A stretch of DNA of 64,000 nucleotides. Source: Conchocele bisecta. Lineage: Eukaryota > Mollusca > Bivalvia > Lucinida > Thyasiridae. The notes under the pieces are model-generated. The model did not search any database and was not told the origin of the DNA. It saw only the letters and a program-made list of their open reading frames with translations. Where the stretch lies: NCBI GenBank assembly GCA_029237695.1, contig CM055279.1, positions 17,323,686 to 17,387,685 on the forward strand, written 5' to 3'. Both the position numbers and the translations under genes were made by a program. Shown here in pieces: positions 1 through 8,098 of the stretch. How positions within the stretch are numbered: the stretch's first letter is position 1; the number at the start of each line of letters is the position of its first letter.

Positions 1-233
1 ATTGACTATATGGTGACCCTGTCTAGCATAGACCTAAACCAAATTGATTGATTATATGGTGACCCCGTCTAGCCTAGACCCAAACCAAATAGATTGATTA
101 TATGGTGACCCTGTCTAGCCTAAAACCAAACCAAATGGATTGATTATATGGTGACCCTGCCTGCCAAGCCTAGACCCAAACCAAATGGTGACCCCTTCTA
201 GCCTAGACCCAAACCAAATGGATTGATTATGAA
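1..233. repeat. Minisatellite, ~46-bp unit
   Basis: About five degenerate tandem copies of a ~46-bp unit built around the words TGATTATATGGTGACCC and CTAGCCTAGACCCAAACC. The array starts before the window edge. No coding signal is seen in it, and it lies downstream of the last visible exon of the minus-strand ATPase gene, so it is probably intronic. Confidence 0.8.
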
Positions 234-723
234 CAGTATAGATGAACTCCGCATTCGGATGATGGACGGACACGGGACAGACGCAGGGCTCATCGCTATA
301 TCCCCCACTTCGGCCGTGGGATGGGGGGGGGAAACATTACATAGGATAAAAAATTACGGACATGTTGACATACATGAGTTTGGCCATGCGAGTATACATT
401 GGTGTTGTACATGCACACATTGAGCATATTGAAATGATTGGGATACGTGATAATTATGTTTAGATTAATGTCTGGTGCCACACCAAATCAGCGTGGTTAT
501 TTCACAACATACATTTAAAAATGCAATAATTTGATGAATTCGCATTGCTAAGGTTTGTGGGGTATATATTGTTGTGGGGTATATATATTGTTTAGAATAG
601 TGGGGCATATATAGTTATGGGGTATATATAATATATATATCATATATACCACATAATTGGGTTTTAAATATTTGCCACATAATTAGGTTTTAACTCAGTA
701 CCCCGTATCTTGTACAATTCATG

Positions 724-766
<43 letters not shown>

Positions 767-1002
767 CAAATGCTGATTTGTATGTAAATGCATTGAAATG
801 TATCGCCATTGTTGTTTATATAACGTGTTATGCTGATTAGGGTAAAGGCCGGAACTAATGTTGGTAGAACTTGTGGCCCAAGCTCATTGTAATTATTTGG
901 CAATACACTATGTTTAAACTAAACTACCTGATTACCAGTACAAATTTCAAGAACATGTTCCGACAGTTTTACAATCACAGCACATGATGTGAAATACCCT
1001 AC
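234..1002. other. Non-coding stretch with microsatellites
   Basis: No gene is recognised here. It holds GTATATAT-rich sequence at about 550-650 and an uninterrupted (TG)n microsatellite at about 732-764. It is probably an intron of the ATP13A-like gene, because the exon just to its right ends in a canonical donor site. Confidence 0.5.
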
Positions 1003-1148
1003 CTTCAAAATGACAGTGTAGATCAGGCCGATGCAAGCAATGAGAGCTAGTACTCCGATAAAGAAGTATGTGTCCTTGTTAAACTTGAATTCAATTGGTT
1101 TCGGGTGAAGAATGGCTCGCACAAGTTCACATTTGGACATCAGAAAAC
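1003..1148 (-). CDS. P5B-type ATPase (ATP13A-like), internal exon encoding a membrane segment
   Basis: This exon follows the two exons to its right on the minus strand. Borders are visible: acceptor TATTGCAG before 1148 and donor GTAGGG after 1003. The reading phase joins cleanly to the previous exon (R-T-G across the junction). The peptide contains KCELVRAILHPKP, then KFNKDTYFFIGV and a hydrophobic helix ending IYTVILK. In the P5B ATPases ATP13A2-5 the same stretch (LVR-I--PKP, then a helix ending in a GLIYT-like segment) links the actuator domain to the third or fourth transmembrane helix. These are lysosomal or endosomal polyamine/cation transporters. The catalytic DKTGT exon should lie further left, outside the window. 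No frameshift is seen. Confidence 0.82.
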
Positions 1149-1635
1149 CTGCAATAATGACATGACAAGCGAAGTTAGATGTCAATACTGTCTCCAGGAT
1201 GGGATATATAATAGTATTATTCGGATGATGGTCACAGTTTTTTTTGTTTTATTTAATGGTGTTTACTGGAATGTCAACAGCAGCGGTCAAATTAGGCCGG
1301 TATAACGGGGTAGAATCACAAATGTGTGGAAAATCCCAATTTCGGAGCTGAATATTTACATTAACGCTTACAATGCTGAATTAAATGTTGCTGTCTGTTG
1401 TTTAGTGTTACTCTCCATGTTTTGACAACACCTAAGAATCATTTCCAGTGGATTCTAAAGTGCTTTTAAACCATGCTTGTATTGGGACACAAAATACCAT
1501 ATGAAACAACAGCAGACGACGATTTGCGGTTCCCACCCTTTCAGTGTTATTAATATAAATACATACTCAGCCTTGGAATTAGAATAACCCGACCAGCAGC
1601 CTATTTCACCAACATTGCAAAGTGTAACTTGTCTA

Positions 1636-1868
1636 GCAAAGATAACTTTGAGGGAGAAGTTTTCAATTTTAGGATAAATTTATTAATTATTTTTATTATA
1701 CTGAATTTATTACATTATCACAGCCATTTTGGCTATGATAATGTAATAAATTCAGTATAATAATTCTGCATATTTTTAATCTGCATCAAAAATATGCAGT
1801 CGTTAGTTCCATATGAAATAATGCATTTCGGGAAAAATAAATGATTACTCCCTCAAAGTATACTTTGC
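1636..1868. mobile_element. MITE with ~20-bp inverted ends and TA duplication
   Basis: The inverted ends read GCAAAGATAACTTTGAGGGAG at the left and the near-reverse complement CTCCCTCAAAGTATACTTTGC at the right, each flanked by TA. Inside lies a near-perfect ~70-bp palindrome (about 1696-1770) with arms containing ATACTGAATTTATTACATTATCA. Structure and TA flanks suggest a Tc1/mariner-type non-autonomous element. A related end (ACTCCCTCAAAGTATGCTTTGCTA) recurs at 45,490. It sits in the intron between two ATPase exons. Confidence 0.65.
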
Positions 1869-1979
1869 TACATAAGTATACTTTACAATTTTGATGAAAT
1901 CGGCTACTGGTGCCAGGTTCAAATGGCACCAGAGACGTACTAGTCACAATCATGGTCTTAGCCTAAGTGTAGTACTGAC

Positions 1980-2153
1980 CTGTGCGTATGACAACAGCCT
2001 TGAACTTCTGGTGACCATAGTAACGTGTCTGTATAACGTGGGTTCCACAGAACAGCCTGTGTCGTGCGTGATCTTTCAAATCGAACATCGTCGGAGTGCC
2101 GCTCGACTGTCTTGTATCGGGGATGGGCGTTTTTGTCACTGGAACACTTTCAC
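1980..2153 (-). CDS. P5B-type ATPase (ATP13A-like), exon encoding the actuator-domain end
   Basis: Acceptor TTCCCAATACAG precedes 2153 and donor GTCAGT follows 1980. Joined in phase to the exon at 2654-2783, it completes the actuator motif (T-G-E-S). The exon then reads SVPVTKTPIP, a short variable loop, and RHRLFCGTHVIQTRYYG followed by AVVIRTG. The TGES motif is the P-type ATPase actuator loop that dephosphorylates the catalytic aspartate. The sequence LFCGTHVIQTR--- and VIRTGF is characteristic of the P5B (ATP13A2-5) branch. The exon appears intact and in phase with both neighbours. Confidence 0.9.
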
Positions 2154-2337
2154 CTGTATTGGGAACAGACGAAATGTTATAACAGATTTGAAAGGGAGTA
2201 ACGATCGCCAACAAGTGTCTTACTCATGGTCAAGGTTACCGAGGGCAAGATAAAAGTCTACCGAATGACATTGGGTGGATAGCCGTCAATGTGAAATAGC
2301 TGTTGGTGAAGTTTGTAATGATCCGACTAACAGATCA

Positions 2338-2580
2338 GGGACCCGTTTCACTAAACGTCGTACGACTAAGAAGTTCGTAAGTGCAAAATTACAATCCACA
2401 ATAACATTTTGTTCTGGCAGCCAATTTTGAAAAATCTTTCGTGGATGTGCTACATTTAATGGAATGAACCCGTAGGTACAACATGATAGCATTAGAGAAA
2501 CACGTTAATGTGAGAAGCAAATTCATAGAAATCTTCGTACAAACATATTTATAGTACGAACTTTTAGTGAAACGGGCCCT
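2338..2580. mobile_element. MITE, GTTTCACTAAA-ended family
   Basis: The left end GGGACCCGTTTCACTAAACG and the right end TTTTAGTGAAACGGGCCCT are inverted repeats, with CGTACGA-type words just inside both. A second, longer member with the same ends lies at about 52,662-53,104. It is a non-coding element in the intron between two ATPase exons. The duplicated target is not clear. Confidence 0.65.
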
Positions 2581-2653
2581 AAGAGATATGTTGACATATG
2601 AAATGCATGCAGTCTGGTGGAAAGATGAGGGTATATAATGGTTATAAACATAC

Positions 2654-2783
2654 CTGTGTGCATGCTCTCATTGACGATACAGTTGCCAGAAATAAGGACG
2701 GCGTCACAGTGCATCATACATCCCGACTGGGGAATCTCTATAACGTCTCTCGGTACCAGGTCCTCCGACGATAGGACCTCGTA
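2654..2783 (-). CDS. P5B-type ATPase (ATP13A-like), exon encoding the actuator domain
   Basis: Donor CACAG/GTATGT is clear after 2654. The most likely acceptor is the GGAG ending at 2784, after a T-rich tract. The peptide reads YEVLSSEDLVPRDVIEIPQSG, then CDAVLISGNCIVNESMHTG. SS-DLVPGDV and CDAVL--G-CIVNESMLTGES are signatures of the actuator domain of ATP13A-type ATPases. Here an R replaces the usual G in VPGD and an H replaces the usual L in MLTGES; both are non-synonymous departures at conserved sites. It is an internal exon, so upstream exons must lie to the right, beyond the Polinton, if the gene is functional. Confidence 0.88.
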
Positions 2784-2921
2784 CTCCGGCAAAATATGAA
2801 ATGAATGGGTTTAACATCTCAGCAACAGCTAAGGTCATACAGAGACGGGATTTGAGTTTAAAGTATCATCCGACAGAAAGTATGATGGAAATACTATGAA
2901 AGTATTGTTTATGCCTAAGGC

Positions 2922-3000
2922 GAGGTTTGAACCCACAACATCCGGAAAGGGTGGTCAAGTGTTCTAACCCCTAGGCCACAACCCATCCTCTCGTACTCTG
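2922..3000 (-). repeat. tRNA-derived SINE-like fragment
   Basis: On the minus strand a box-A-like GTGGCCTAGGGGTTAG is followed about 45 nt later by a box-B-like GTGGGTTCAAACC. This is the internal RNA polymerase III promoter layout of a tRNA or tRNA-derived SINE. I could not fold a convincing anticodon arm, so this is read as a SINE head, not a functional tRNA. Confidence 0.45.
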
Positions 3001-3276
3001 GAAAATGTTTCTCCCTTACTAAATCGTGACTTCCAACATGGGAGAGATAATCCTTGATCCGAGGCTCGAATAAAGAATTTAACCCTTTCAACACCACAGG
3101 CCTGTAAAGTGGTATTGGCAAACAGTGTATATCCAGATGAGCCGGATCGTCACGAGCCGTCTCATCAGGATCTGCACTTTTTGCAAGTAATTTTCATATT
3201 TTTGAGAACAAAAACACCCTCTTTTCACAAATGGACTAGTCTCAAAATAAATTCAAGTTACTTAGGGGTAAAAGGG

Positions 3277-3592
3277 TTAAAGGTGCATACCCACTCAGTA
3301 TGCACAAAGTGTTCATTATATCAGCGACTTCATCTGTGACATGTTCTGGCAAAATAAACATTCATTCACCATTACCCCACGCCACATATTGATTGGCATT
3401 ATAATACATTGGATATTAGACGTAAATCTCCACACAGGGACGATAACCGTGTTTCCTTTAAATATTGCTAGTTATACTTTGTATTTATTTTTTGATGTGC
3501 AATTATCTTACTTTATAATCTGTCGGAAATATTATTTGTTCAGGTGACGCATTTAATTAGCATAAATAATTAAAATATACTATGCCTCATTT
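3277..3592. mobile_element. TTAA-flanked MITE, left part (split by the Polinton)
   Basis: It starts with TTAA then AGGTGCATACCCACTCAG and continues to the Polinton insertion point. Its other half is 21,007-21,189, which ends in the inverted copy (CTGAGTGGGCATGTACCTTTAA). Without the Polinton the element is ~500 bp. Other members are at 29,849-30,131 (half), 30,817-33,536, ~54,636-55,442 and 56,249-58,169. The constant TTAA at both ends suggests piggyBac-type mobilisation. It is non-coding. Confidence 0.8.
3587..3592. repeat. Polinton target-site duplication, left copy
   Basis: TCATTT directly precedes the left terminal repeat and is repeated at 21,001-21,006. Unoccupied members of the same host MITE (for example around 57,840, reverse strand) read GCCTCATTTGCATATG with a single TCATTT. 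This shows that six bases were duplicated on insertion. The final T at 21,001 could be counted with either the terminal repeat or the duplication. Confidence 0.85.
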
Positions 3593-3791
3593 AGTAGTAG
3601 TAAGGGAGTCAAAATGATACCACCTACCGTGGTATCGTTTATAACCCTCTATAATACCCCCACCACCCCCGAAAATCAAAAAATTGGTTAACGAGGAAAA
3701 TTGGGTCTCCCGACAGCAAATTTATGAATTTTTGGAGAAAATAATTTTGAGAAGAGGGAGTCCCAATTATATTGGTAATTGACTTTTGAAA
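3593..3791 (+). repeat. Polinton left terminal inverted repeat
   Basis: This ~198-bp repeat matches the reverse complement of 20,805-21,001 almost base for base. It has a C-rich/G-poor block (ACCCCCACCACCCCCG) and a short internal inverted pair (ACCACCTACCGTGGT region). The match stops after GACTTTTGAAA. In Polintons the terminal repeats are the integrase substrates and the probable protein-primed replication origins. Confidence 0.92.
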
Positions 3792-3828
3792 GTATATATT
3801 GGTGTCATAAATACATCATGTTTTTTTC

Positions 3829-3845
3829 ACGTCCAATTGAACAGA
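3829..3845 (+). promoter_or_regulatory. Candidate promoter motif upstream of the leftmost small ORF
   Basis: CACGTCCAATTGAACAG lies ~30 bp upstream of the ATG at 3,875. The same ACGTCCAATTGAACAG core occurs ~22 bp before the ATG of the zinc-finger gene (20,464-20,479), and inverted at 20,425-20,440 facing the polymerase side. Shared position relative to three start regions suggests a promoter element or factor-binding site. No experimental basis is available from the sequence alone. Confidence 0.5.
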
Positions 3846-3874
3846 AAAAACAAGTACCAATATTATTAGAGAAA

Positions 3875-4003
3875 ATGGATAATACAATACAATTTGAATT
3901 GCAAATTTTTAATGACTGTGTTGAAGAAGTTTACGAAGAATACGGGGGTTATAATCCTGTATATAAATTCTATAAAATGAGAACACTAGGCGATATCGAA
4001 TAA
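3875..4003 (+). CDS. Small Polinton ORF, unknown function (42 aa)
   Basis: I do not recognise this protein. The frame is open from 3,779, but that codon lies inside the terminal repeat. The ATG at 3,875 fits better because it sits just downstream of the CGTCCAATTGAACAG motif shared with the gene at the opposite end. The peptide is acidic (DNTIQFELQIFNDCVEEVYEEYGG) with an aromatic C-terminus. It is followed after 1 nt by another short ORF that may be a continuation. It could be a real small early gene, a degraded N-terminus, or chance. Confidence 0.35.
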   Translation: MDNTIQFELQIFNDCVEEVYEEYGGYNPVYKFYKMRTLGDIE

Positions 4004-4004
4004 C

Positions 4005-4196
4005 ATGAAATACCAGCGTAATTTATTACGCTCCGATAAAAACGTTACATTTCCAATATTATACCGGCAATTATGTCAACTATACAAGAGGCAAATACGA
4101 ACATTAAGACAGATAATGTGTATCGGATATGAAACTAAGGCGTATTATATAAAACTATTAAAACCCAACGATTCGTTTACGAATGTACATTTTTAA
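4005..4196 (+). CDS. Small basic Polinton ORF, unknown function (63 aa)
   Basis: A 63-codon frame directly after the preceding small ORF (stop and start almost touch). The product is strongly basic, with segments such as KYQRNLLRSDKNV and LYKRQIRTLRQIM. No domain is recognised. The tight spacing suggests it could be co-transcribed with its neighbour, or both may be pieces of one decayed gene. Base composition is very AT-rich, so a chance ORF is possible. Confidence 0.3.
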   Translation: MKYQRNLLRSDKNVTFPILYRQLCQLYKRQIRTLRQIMCIGYETKAYYIKLLKPNDSFTNVHF

Positions 4197-4326
4197 CGAT
4201 ATCGCTTATAAAGATATTGAAAAATTATTATTGAAAAAAAAAACTACTAATTAATTTATAGCCGAGTGTATTTTTCTTATCGAAGGTATGTAAACGGGCT
4301 ATCTGAAATATTTTTCATCAACCTCG

Positions 4327-4420
4327 AGCGGTCGGAGTCCGAACGCCGTTGTCATGCAGTTGTTTACCATGACAACAGCGGTCGGACTCCGAACGCCGTT
4401 GTCATGCAGTTGTTTACCAT
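4327..4420. repeat. Two-copy direct repeat, ~50 bp
   Basis: AGCGGTCGGA-TCCGAACGCCGTTGTCATGCAGTTGTTTACCAT occurs twice in tandem with one mismatch. Within it GTTGTCATG and CATGACAAC form an inverted pair across the junction. Confidence 0.8.
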
Positions 4421-4465
4421 AGCGACCACATTTGTAGGGATAGAAATTAATAAATAAAAATGTTT

Positions 4466-4540
4466 AGCTCCAACCGCGGCGCGAACCCACGACCCTCGTC
4501 TCTATAGATTATCGCCTTAACCACACGACCACGAAGGCTG
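4466..4540 (-). repeat. tRNA-like sequence (SINE head or tRNA pseudogene)
   Basis: On the minus strand GTGGTCGTGTGGTTAAGGCG resembles the D-arm/box A of class II tRNAs, and GTGGGTTCGCGCC resembles box B. The D-arm pairs weakly. The anticodon arm and T-stem do not pair properly, so a working tRNA is unlikely. It may be a captured pol III promoter inside the Polinton. Confidence 0.35.
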
Positions 4541-4799
4541 TTATGATAAACACTACCTAGTGTTGTACAATTATCGATTTACGACAATGTTTCAATTACA
4601 CGGGTTATGAACCATGCGTAAATTGATAGCCGAGTAAACAGAGCCAGTGTATCAATTACACAGACGGTGTGTACAGTGTAATCCTAGACTGAATTTGTTA
4701 TGCGATTACGGCGTAATTCTCAGTGAAAAACACATGTTGCATAGGTATGTAAATTTGTTTACTGCACCAATATAAGAAAATTAATTATTTTTTAAAAAA

Positions 4800-5247
4800 T
4801 CACAATGGTGCTGTAACATTTCTTCCGACTTTATCTCCAATTTTTTCCCTAAATTTATCCCAATCAGTACACTCAATCTTGGGCATGGTGGCGCGTGCCT
4901 TGATTCTTATATCATAATTTTTCATATCTCCGCATTTCTTCCACCACGGATTCAAACTCTAAATTTTATATTTTCTTATCGGCCAACGCTTTGGACACCA
5001 TAACGTCGATGCTATTTTTCTTCGACCTGGCGAGAACGGATATTCTATCATGTTTTCTACATTTTTTCTCGAGTTTTCCACCCGACGCCCTAATTACCAT
5101 ACACAACAACCCAGAAACGGCCGACACCGCACATAAAATCCCCGCTACGGGAACCGTTATAATGGTGGATATAGTTGCAGCTGTCCCCGCCCCACACAAC
5201 ACAGAAACACTCGCCAGAGCCGTGCTAGATACTTCAGCCATGTTCAC
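4800..5247 (-). pseudogene. Small hydrophobic Polinton protein, C-terminus broken by frameshifts
   Basis: The open frame (93 aa, 5,247 to 4,966) starts MNMAEVSSTALASVSV and has a Gly/Ala-rich hydrophobic segment (about residues 15-52) of one or two membrane helices. A basic helix KHDRISVLARSKKNSIDVMV follows. I recognise this layout, a membrane segment followed by a KH-KI--LA--K-N-I---VSKAL-D helix, from small accessory proteins common in Polinton-rich invertebrate genomes; their function is unknown. After the stop at 4,966 the related helical sequence resumes in another frame (about 4,963-4,911), then in a third frame to a stop at 4,800. At least two indels have therefore truncated it. Confidence 0.6.
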
Positions 5248-5455
5248 CGCGCGACTATATTTTTTAGCGTTTCGTATATTCTCTAACTAAAATATCCTGC
5301 ATAGCGACGATATTATTCAACCTAAAATCTGAACTTCTTTCGTTAATTGTACACAGTGTTGATGGAGTGGTATTGACAATTGGAAGCGTTGATTCGTTCA
5401 TATTTAAATTTTACAAATTTATTTCAATATATTAGTATTTATAAAATAAGTTCAA

Positions 5456-7270
5456 TTAACAACAAGAGACAATAGTGGAAGAACTCTCTGAGTCACCGAT
5501 TTTCGTAACAAAGTTAATAACACTACTTTGGGAAAGTCTAATTCGATCATTACCGGCGAACGAAACAATCGTCGAACTATCTCCAGAGATTTTAGTGACT
5601 CCAATCCCACGTTCTTACCCATCTACTACAATATTTTATCGCGACCGCGCCCACAGGTTTACCATTAGCATTAACCGAGCAGACCGCCATTTGGATAACT
5701 TCACCCGCGGCTGTCATAGTGTATCCCCCATATTTATTACTCGCTTTGGCACCGAACGAATATTCATAGTGCCCCTCAATCAATGGGCCCCACTTCTCAG
5801 CCCAAACTGTTATGACACGTTTTGGCGTTTTCATTGTTTTCACTATTCCGGCAAGCGCCTTGTTTGCGTTATATGCCTCAGTACGAATCTCATAAGAGGC
5901 CTCCTCAAGAGCTTTGGTCGCGGATATACGATCATGTTTCAGTTTATCGGAAACTTCGGTTATCTTTCCGTCTAGTTCGGTAAGTGCCGCTTCTCTGCTG
6001 AGAGAGTCCTCTAAGCGCAACGCATCATAAGCCTCCGTAATGGTCGCCCGGTGGCCTTCTAAGGCTTTATCAATACCCGACCGGGCCTCTTTTTGAAATT
6101 CGGTTATTTTTCCATCTAGTTCAGCAACCGCCGCCTCTCTGATGAGAGAGTCCTCTGAGCGCAACACCTCATAAACCTTCGCAATGGCTACCTTGTGGTC
6201 TTCTCGGGCTTTCTCAACCCCCGACCGGCCTCTTTTTTGAAATTCGGTTATTTTTCCATCTAGTTCGGTAAGTGTCGCTTCTCTGTTGATAGAGTCTCTA
6301 AGAGCAACACCCTATAAGCTTCCGTAATATCCGCCTGGTGGTCTTCTCGGGCTTTCTCAATACCCGTTCGGACTCCATCAAGATCAAACCGGGTCTCTTT
6401 TTTAAATTCGGTTATTTTTTCGTATATGTCAGTAAGTGCCGCTTCTCTGTTCAGAGAGTCCTCTGAGCGTAACGCCCCATAAGCCTCCGCAATGGCCTCT
6501 TTGTGGTCTTCTCGGACCCCCTCAACCCCCGACCTGGTCTTTTTCAGAAAATTCGGCTATTTTACCGTCTAGTTCGGTAAGTGTCGCTTCTTTACTATGA
6601 GAGTTCTCTAAGCGCAACGCATCATAAGCCTCCGCAATGGCCTCCTCAAGGTTCGACTGGTGGTCTTCTCGGACTTTATCAATACCCGACCGGGTCTCTT
6701 TTCGAAATTTGGTTATTTTTTTATCTAGTTCAGTAAGTGCCGCTTCTCTGATGAGAGAGTCTTCTGAGCGCAACACCTCATAAGCCTTCGTAAGGTCCGC
6801 CTGGTGGTCTTCTCGTGCTTTCTCAATACCCGACGTGGCCTCTTTTCGAAAATCGATTATTTTCCCGTCTAATTCAGCAAGTGTAGCTTCTTTGCTGAGA
6901 GAGTCTTCTAAGCGCAACGCATCATAAACCGCCGTAATGTCAACCTGGCGGTCTTCTCGGCTTTATCAATCCCCAACCGGGCCTCTTTTCTAAATTTGGT
7001 TATTTTTTTACCTAGTTCGTTTAGTTCCGTATGCGTTTCTTCACGACTTTGTGTATTCACAGCCAGGGCATATTCTCTAAGTTGTGATAGTAGACTTTTG
7101 TGAATCTCGTCCGTGGCCCTCGATATAGTTCTATTGATCAAGGCCTTTGTTTTTTGGGTAGTTAAAAAGTCGCCCTTTGTCGGGATGAATCCCCCTTCTG
7201 CCGGTTCCAAATTATTTGAATTTGTCACCCAATCGGAAGAACTACCTGGTCCGTATATACTCATTTTCAA
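5456..7270 (-). pseudogene. Fibre-like coiled-coil protein with C-terminal head domain, frameshifted
   Basis: The gene begins MSIYGPGSSSDW (ATG 7,264, or 7,270 with two more residues). About 60 residues lead into ~8 copies of a 46-52-aa repeat of the type EDSL--EA-L-ELDGKI--F-KEA-SGI-KA-E-H, which is heptad-like and should form a long trimeric or dimeric stalk. The last repeat is followed by a globular domain starting ITVWAEKWG with YEYSFG and GYTM-AAGEV. I recognise that head from predicted fibre-like proteins of Polintons. Frames change near 6,910, 6,530, several times between 6,520 and 6,170, and near 5,610; the head resumes in a new frame and stops at 5,456. It was probably a receptor-binding or spike protein. 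Function is inferred from architecture only. Confidence 0.65.
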
Positions 7271-7317
7271 TAATGTTGATAATATATATTACGAACATAC
7301 GTTTAATTCTAAATAAT

Positions 7318-7334
7318 TTTCTTAAAATTAATTA
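7318..7334 (-). promoter_or_regulatory. AT-rich upstream motif (AATTAATTTTAAGAAA)
   Basis: Read on the minus strand, TTAATTAATTTTAAGAAA lies ~50 bp upstream of the fibre-like gene. The same word, in the same orientation relative to the gene, sits immediately before the 443-aa gene (10,858-10,876) and before the internal ATG at 13,232. It is a candidate shared (late?) promoter element. Confidence 0.4.
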
Positions 7335-7392
7335 ATTTGAAATTTCTAGGACGACCGAAATCGGGTAATCGTTCTTCAACTCTCTCCCTTTA

Positions 7393-8049
7393 TCATCGAG
7401 AAATAGAAATCTTCAACTCGTAGATGTGTCCCGATTCCAAAACTTTCATCTCGGGGTGTGGGAAGTCTAAGGTCAGGGTCTCACCATAGAAACAGTCGCT
7501 GGCGGGCACGGTTTTCAGTAATATGCTGGGAGTGCCGTCTACCGTGTTGTACGATGTGTTCACCCGATCCAGGTGCACCCCGAGAGTTTTCGTGACGGCG
7601 AAGTTCACCGGGGTCGTGCCGACGTGCTCGCCAGGATCAAACACTCCGTCATCGTTGTAAGGGTATGTTATTTTAAATCCTAACAGTGAGCCCAACCCCG
7701 GTGAGATCCTTAAACGCCTATCAACGGTCAATGTCGTGAGCCCCGTGGCTTTCGAGATTGCGAGAGTGACTACACCAGGAATCTTCTCCGCGACAAAAGC
7801 TTGGAGATCTCCGAAACTCCAAAGACCCTGAGGTACTATAACCTTTGATGGACTTATGACTCTATTTACGTCTATTCTATGTGGAATATCTATGATGTGT
7901 TCTGATGCGAAAAACTCGACGTCCTCGACTTCTGTTGTGAAAAACTCGAGCGTTTCAACGTTTTTCCATCCAACCGTGAAGGTGATTGATCTAAGGCCTA
8001 CCCGGCGTTGTCCGCAGCAGTTGTCTATTAACTTTTGAAGTTCACACAA
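7393..8049 (-). CDS. Conserved Polinton virion-type protein, possible minor capsid protein (218 aa)
   Basis: An intact 218-aa frame, MCELQKLIDNCCGQRR to YELKISISR. It is rich in alternating hydrophobic/polar stretches typical of beta-strands, with no membrane segment or coiled coil. Landmarks are PHRIDVNRV (about 56-64), VPQGLWSFGDLQAFVAEKIP (about 72-91) and SLLGFK (about 120-125). The pattern aromatic-F--DL--FV-EKIPGV, then LLGF, is one I associate with a conserved Polinton protein family thought to be structural. It could be the single jelly-roll (penton-like) minor capsid protein, but I see no diagnostic motif. It is divergent from the next gene, with only 49 bp between the starts, so the two probably share a promoter region. 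Confidence 0.6.
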   Translation of the reverse strand: MCELQKLIDNCCGQRRVGLRSITFTVGWKNVETLEFFTTEVEDVEFFASEHIIDIPHRIDVNRVISPSKVIVPQGLWSFGDLQAFVAEKIPGVVTLAISKATGLTTLTVDRRLRISPGLGSLLGFKITYPYNDDGVFDPGEHVGTTPVNFAVTKTLGVHLDRVNTSYNTVDGTPSILLKTVPASDCFYGETLTLDFPHPEMKVLESGHIYELKISISR

Positions 8050-8098
8050 CTCCCTTTTTGAACATTAGTGATAGTAGCAAACATAATAATATCTTTCA

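Larger units (their letters stand above)
4197..4799. other. Gene-free stretch within the Polinton
   Basis: About 600 bp with no supportable coding frame. It holds a two-copy ~50-bp tandem duplication (4,327-4,420) and a tRNA-like sequence on the minus strand (about 4,466-4,540). Words such as GATAGCCGAGT and AGGTATGTAAA recur at its two sides (about 4,258-4,295 and 4,628-4,755). It looks like foreign sequence inserted into the element, possibly where an accessory gene used to be. Confidence 0.45.

Noticed and set aside
1105..1305. 66-codon plus-strand frame over the ATPase exon
   Set aside because: Antisense to a well-supported spliced exon of the P5B ATPase.
4466..4540. Functional tRNA gene
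   Set aside because: Box A and box B are recognisable, but the anticodon arm and T-stem do not pair.
5475..5975. 166-codon plus-strand frame
   Set aside because: Antisense to the head domain and last stalk repeats of the fibre-like gene.
7393..8049. Adenain-type protease in the 218-aa frame
   Set aside because: Size is similar, but there is no His-Trp...Cys catalytic arrangement and the sequence looks beta-rich and structural.
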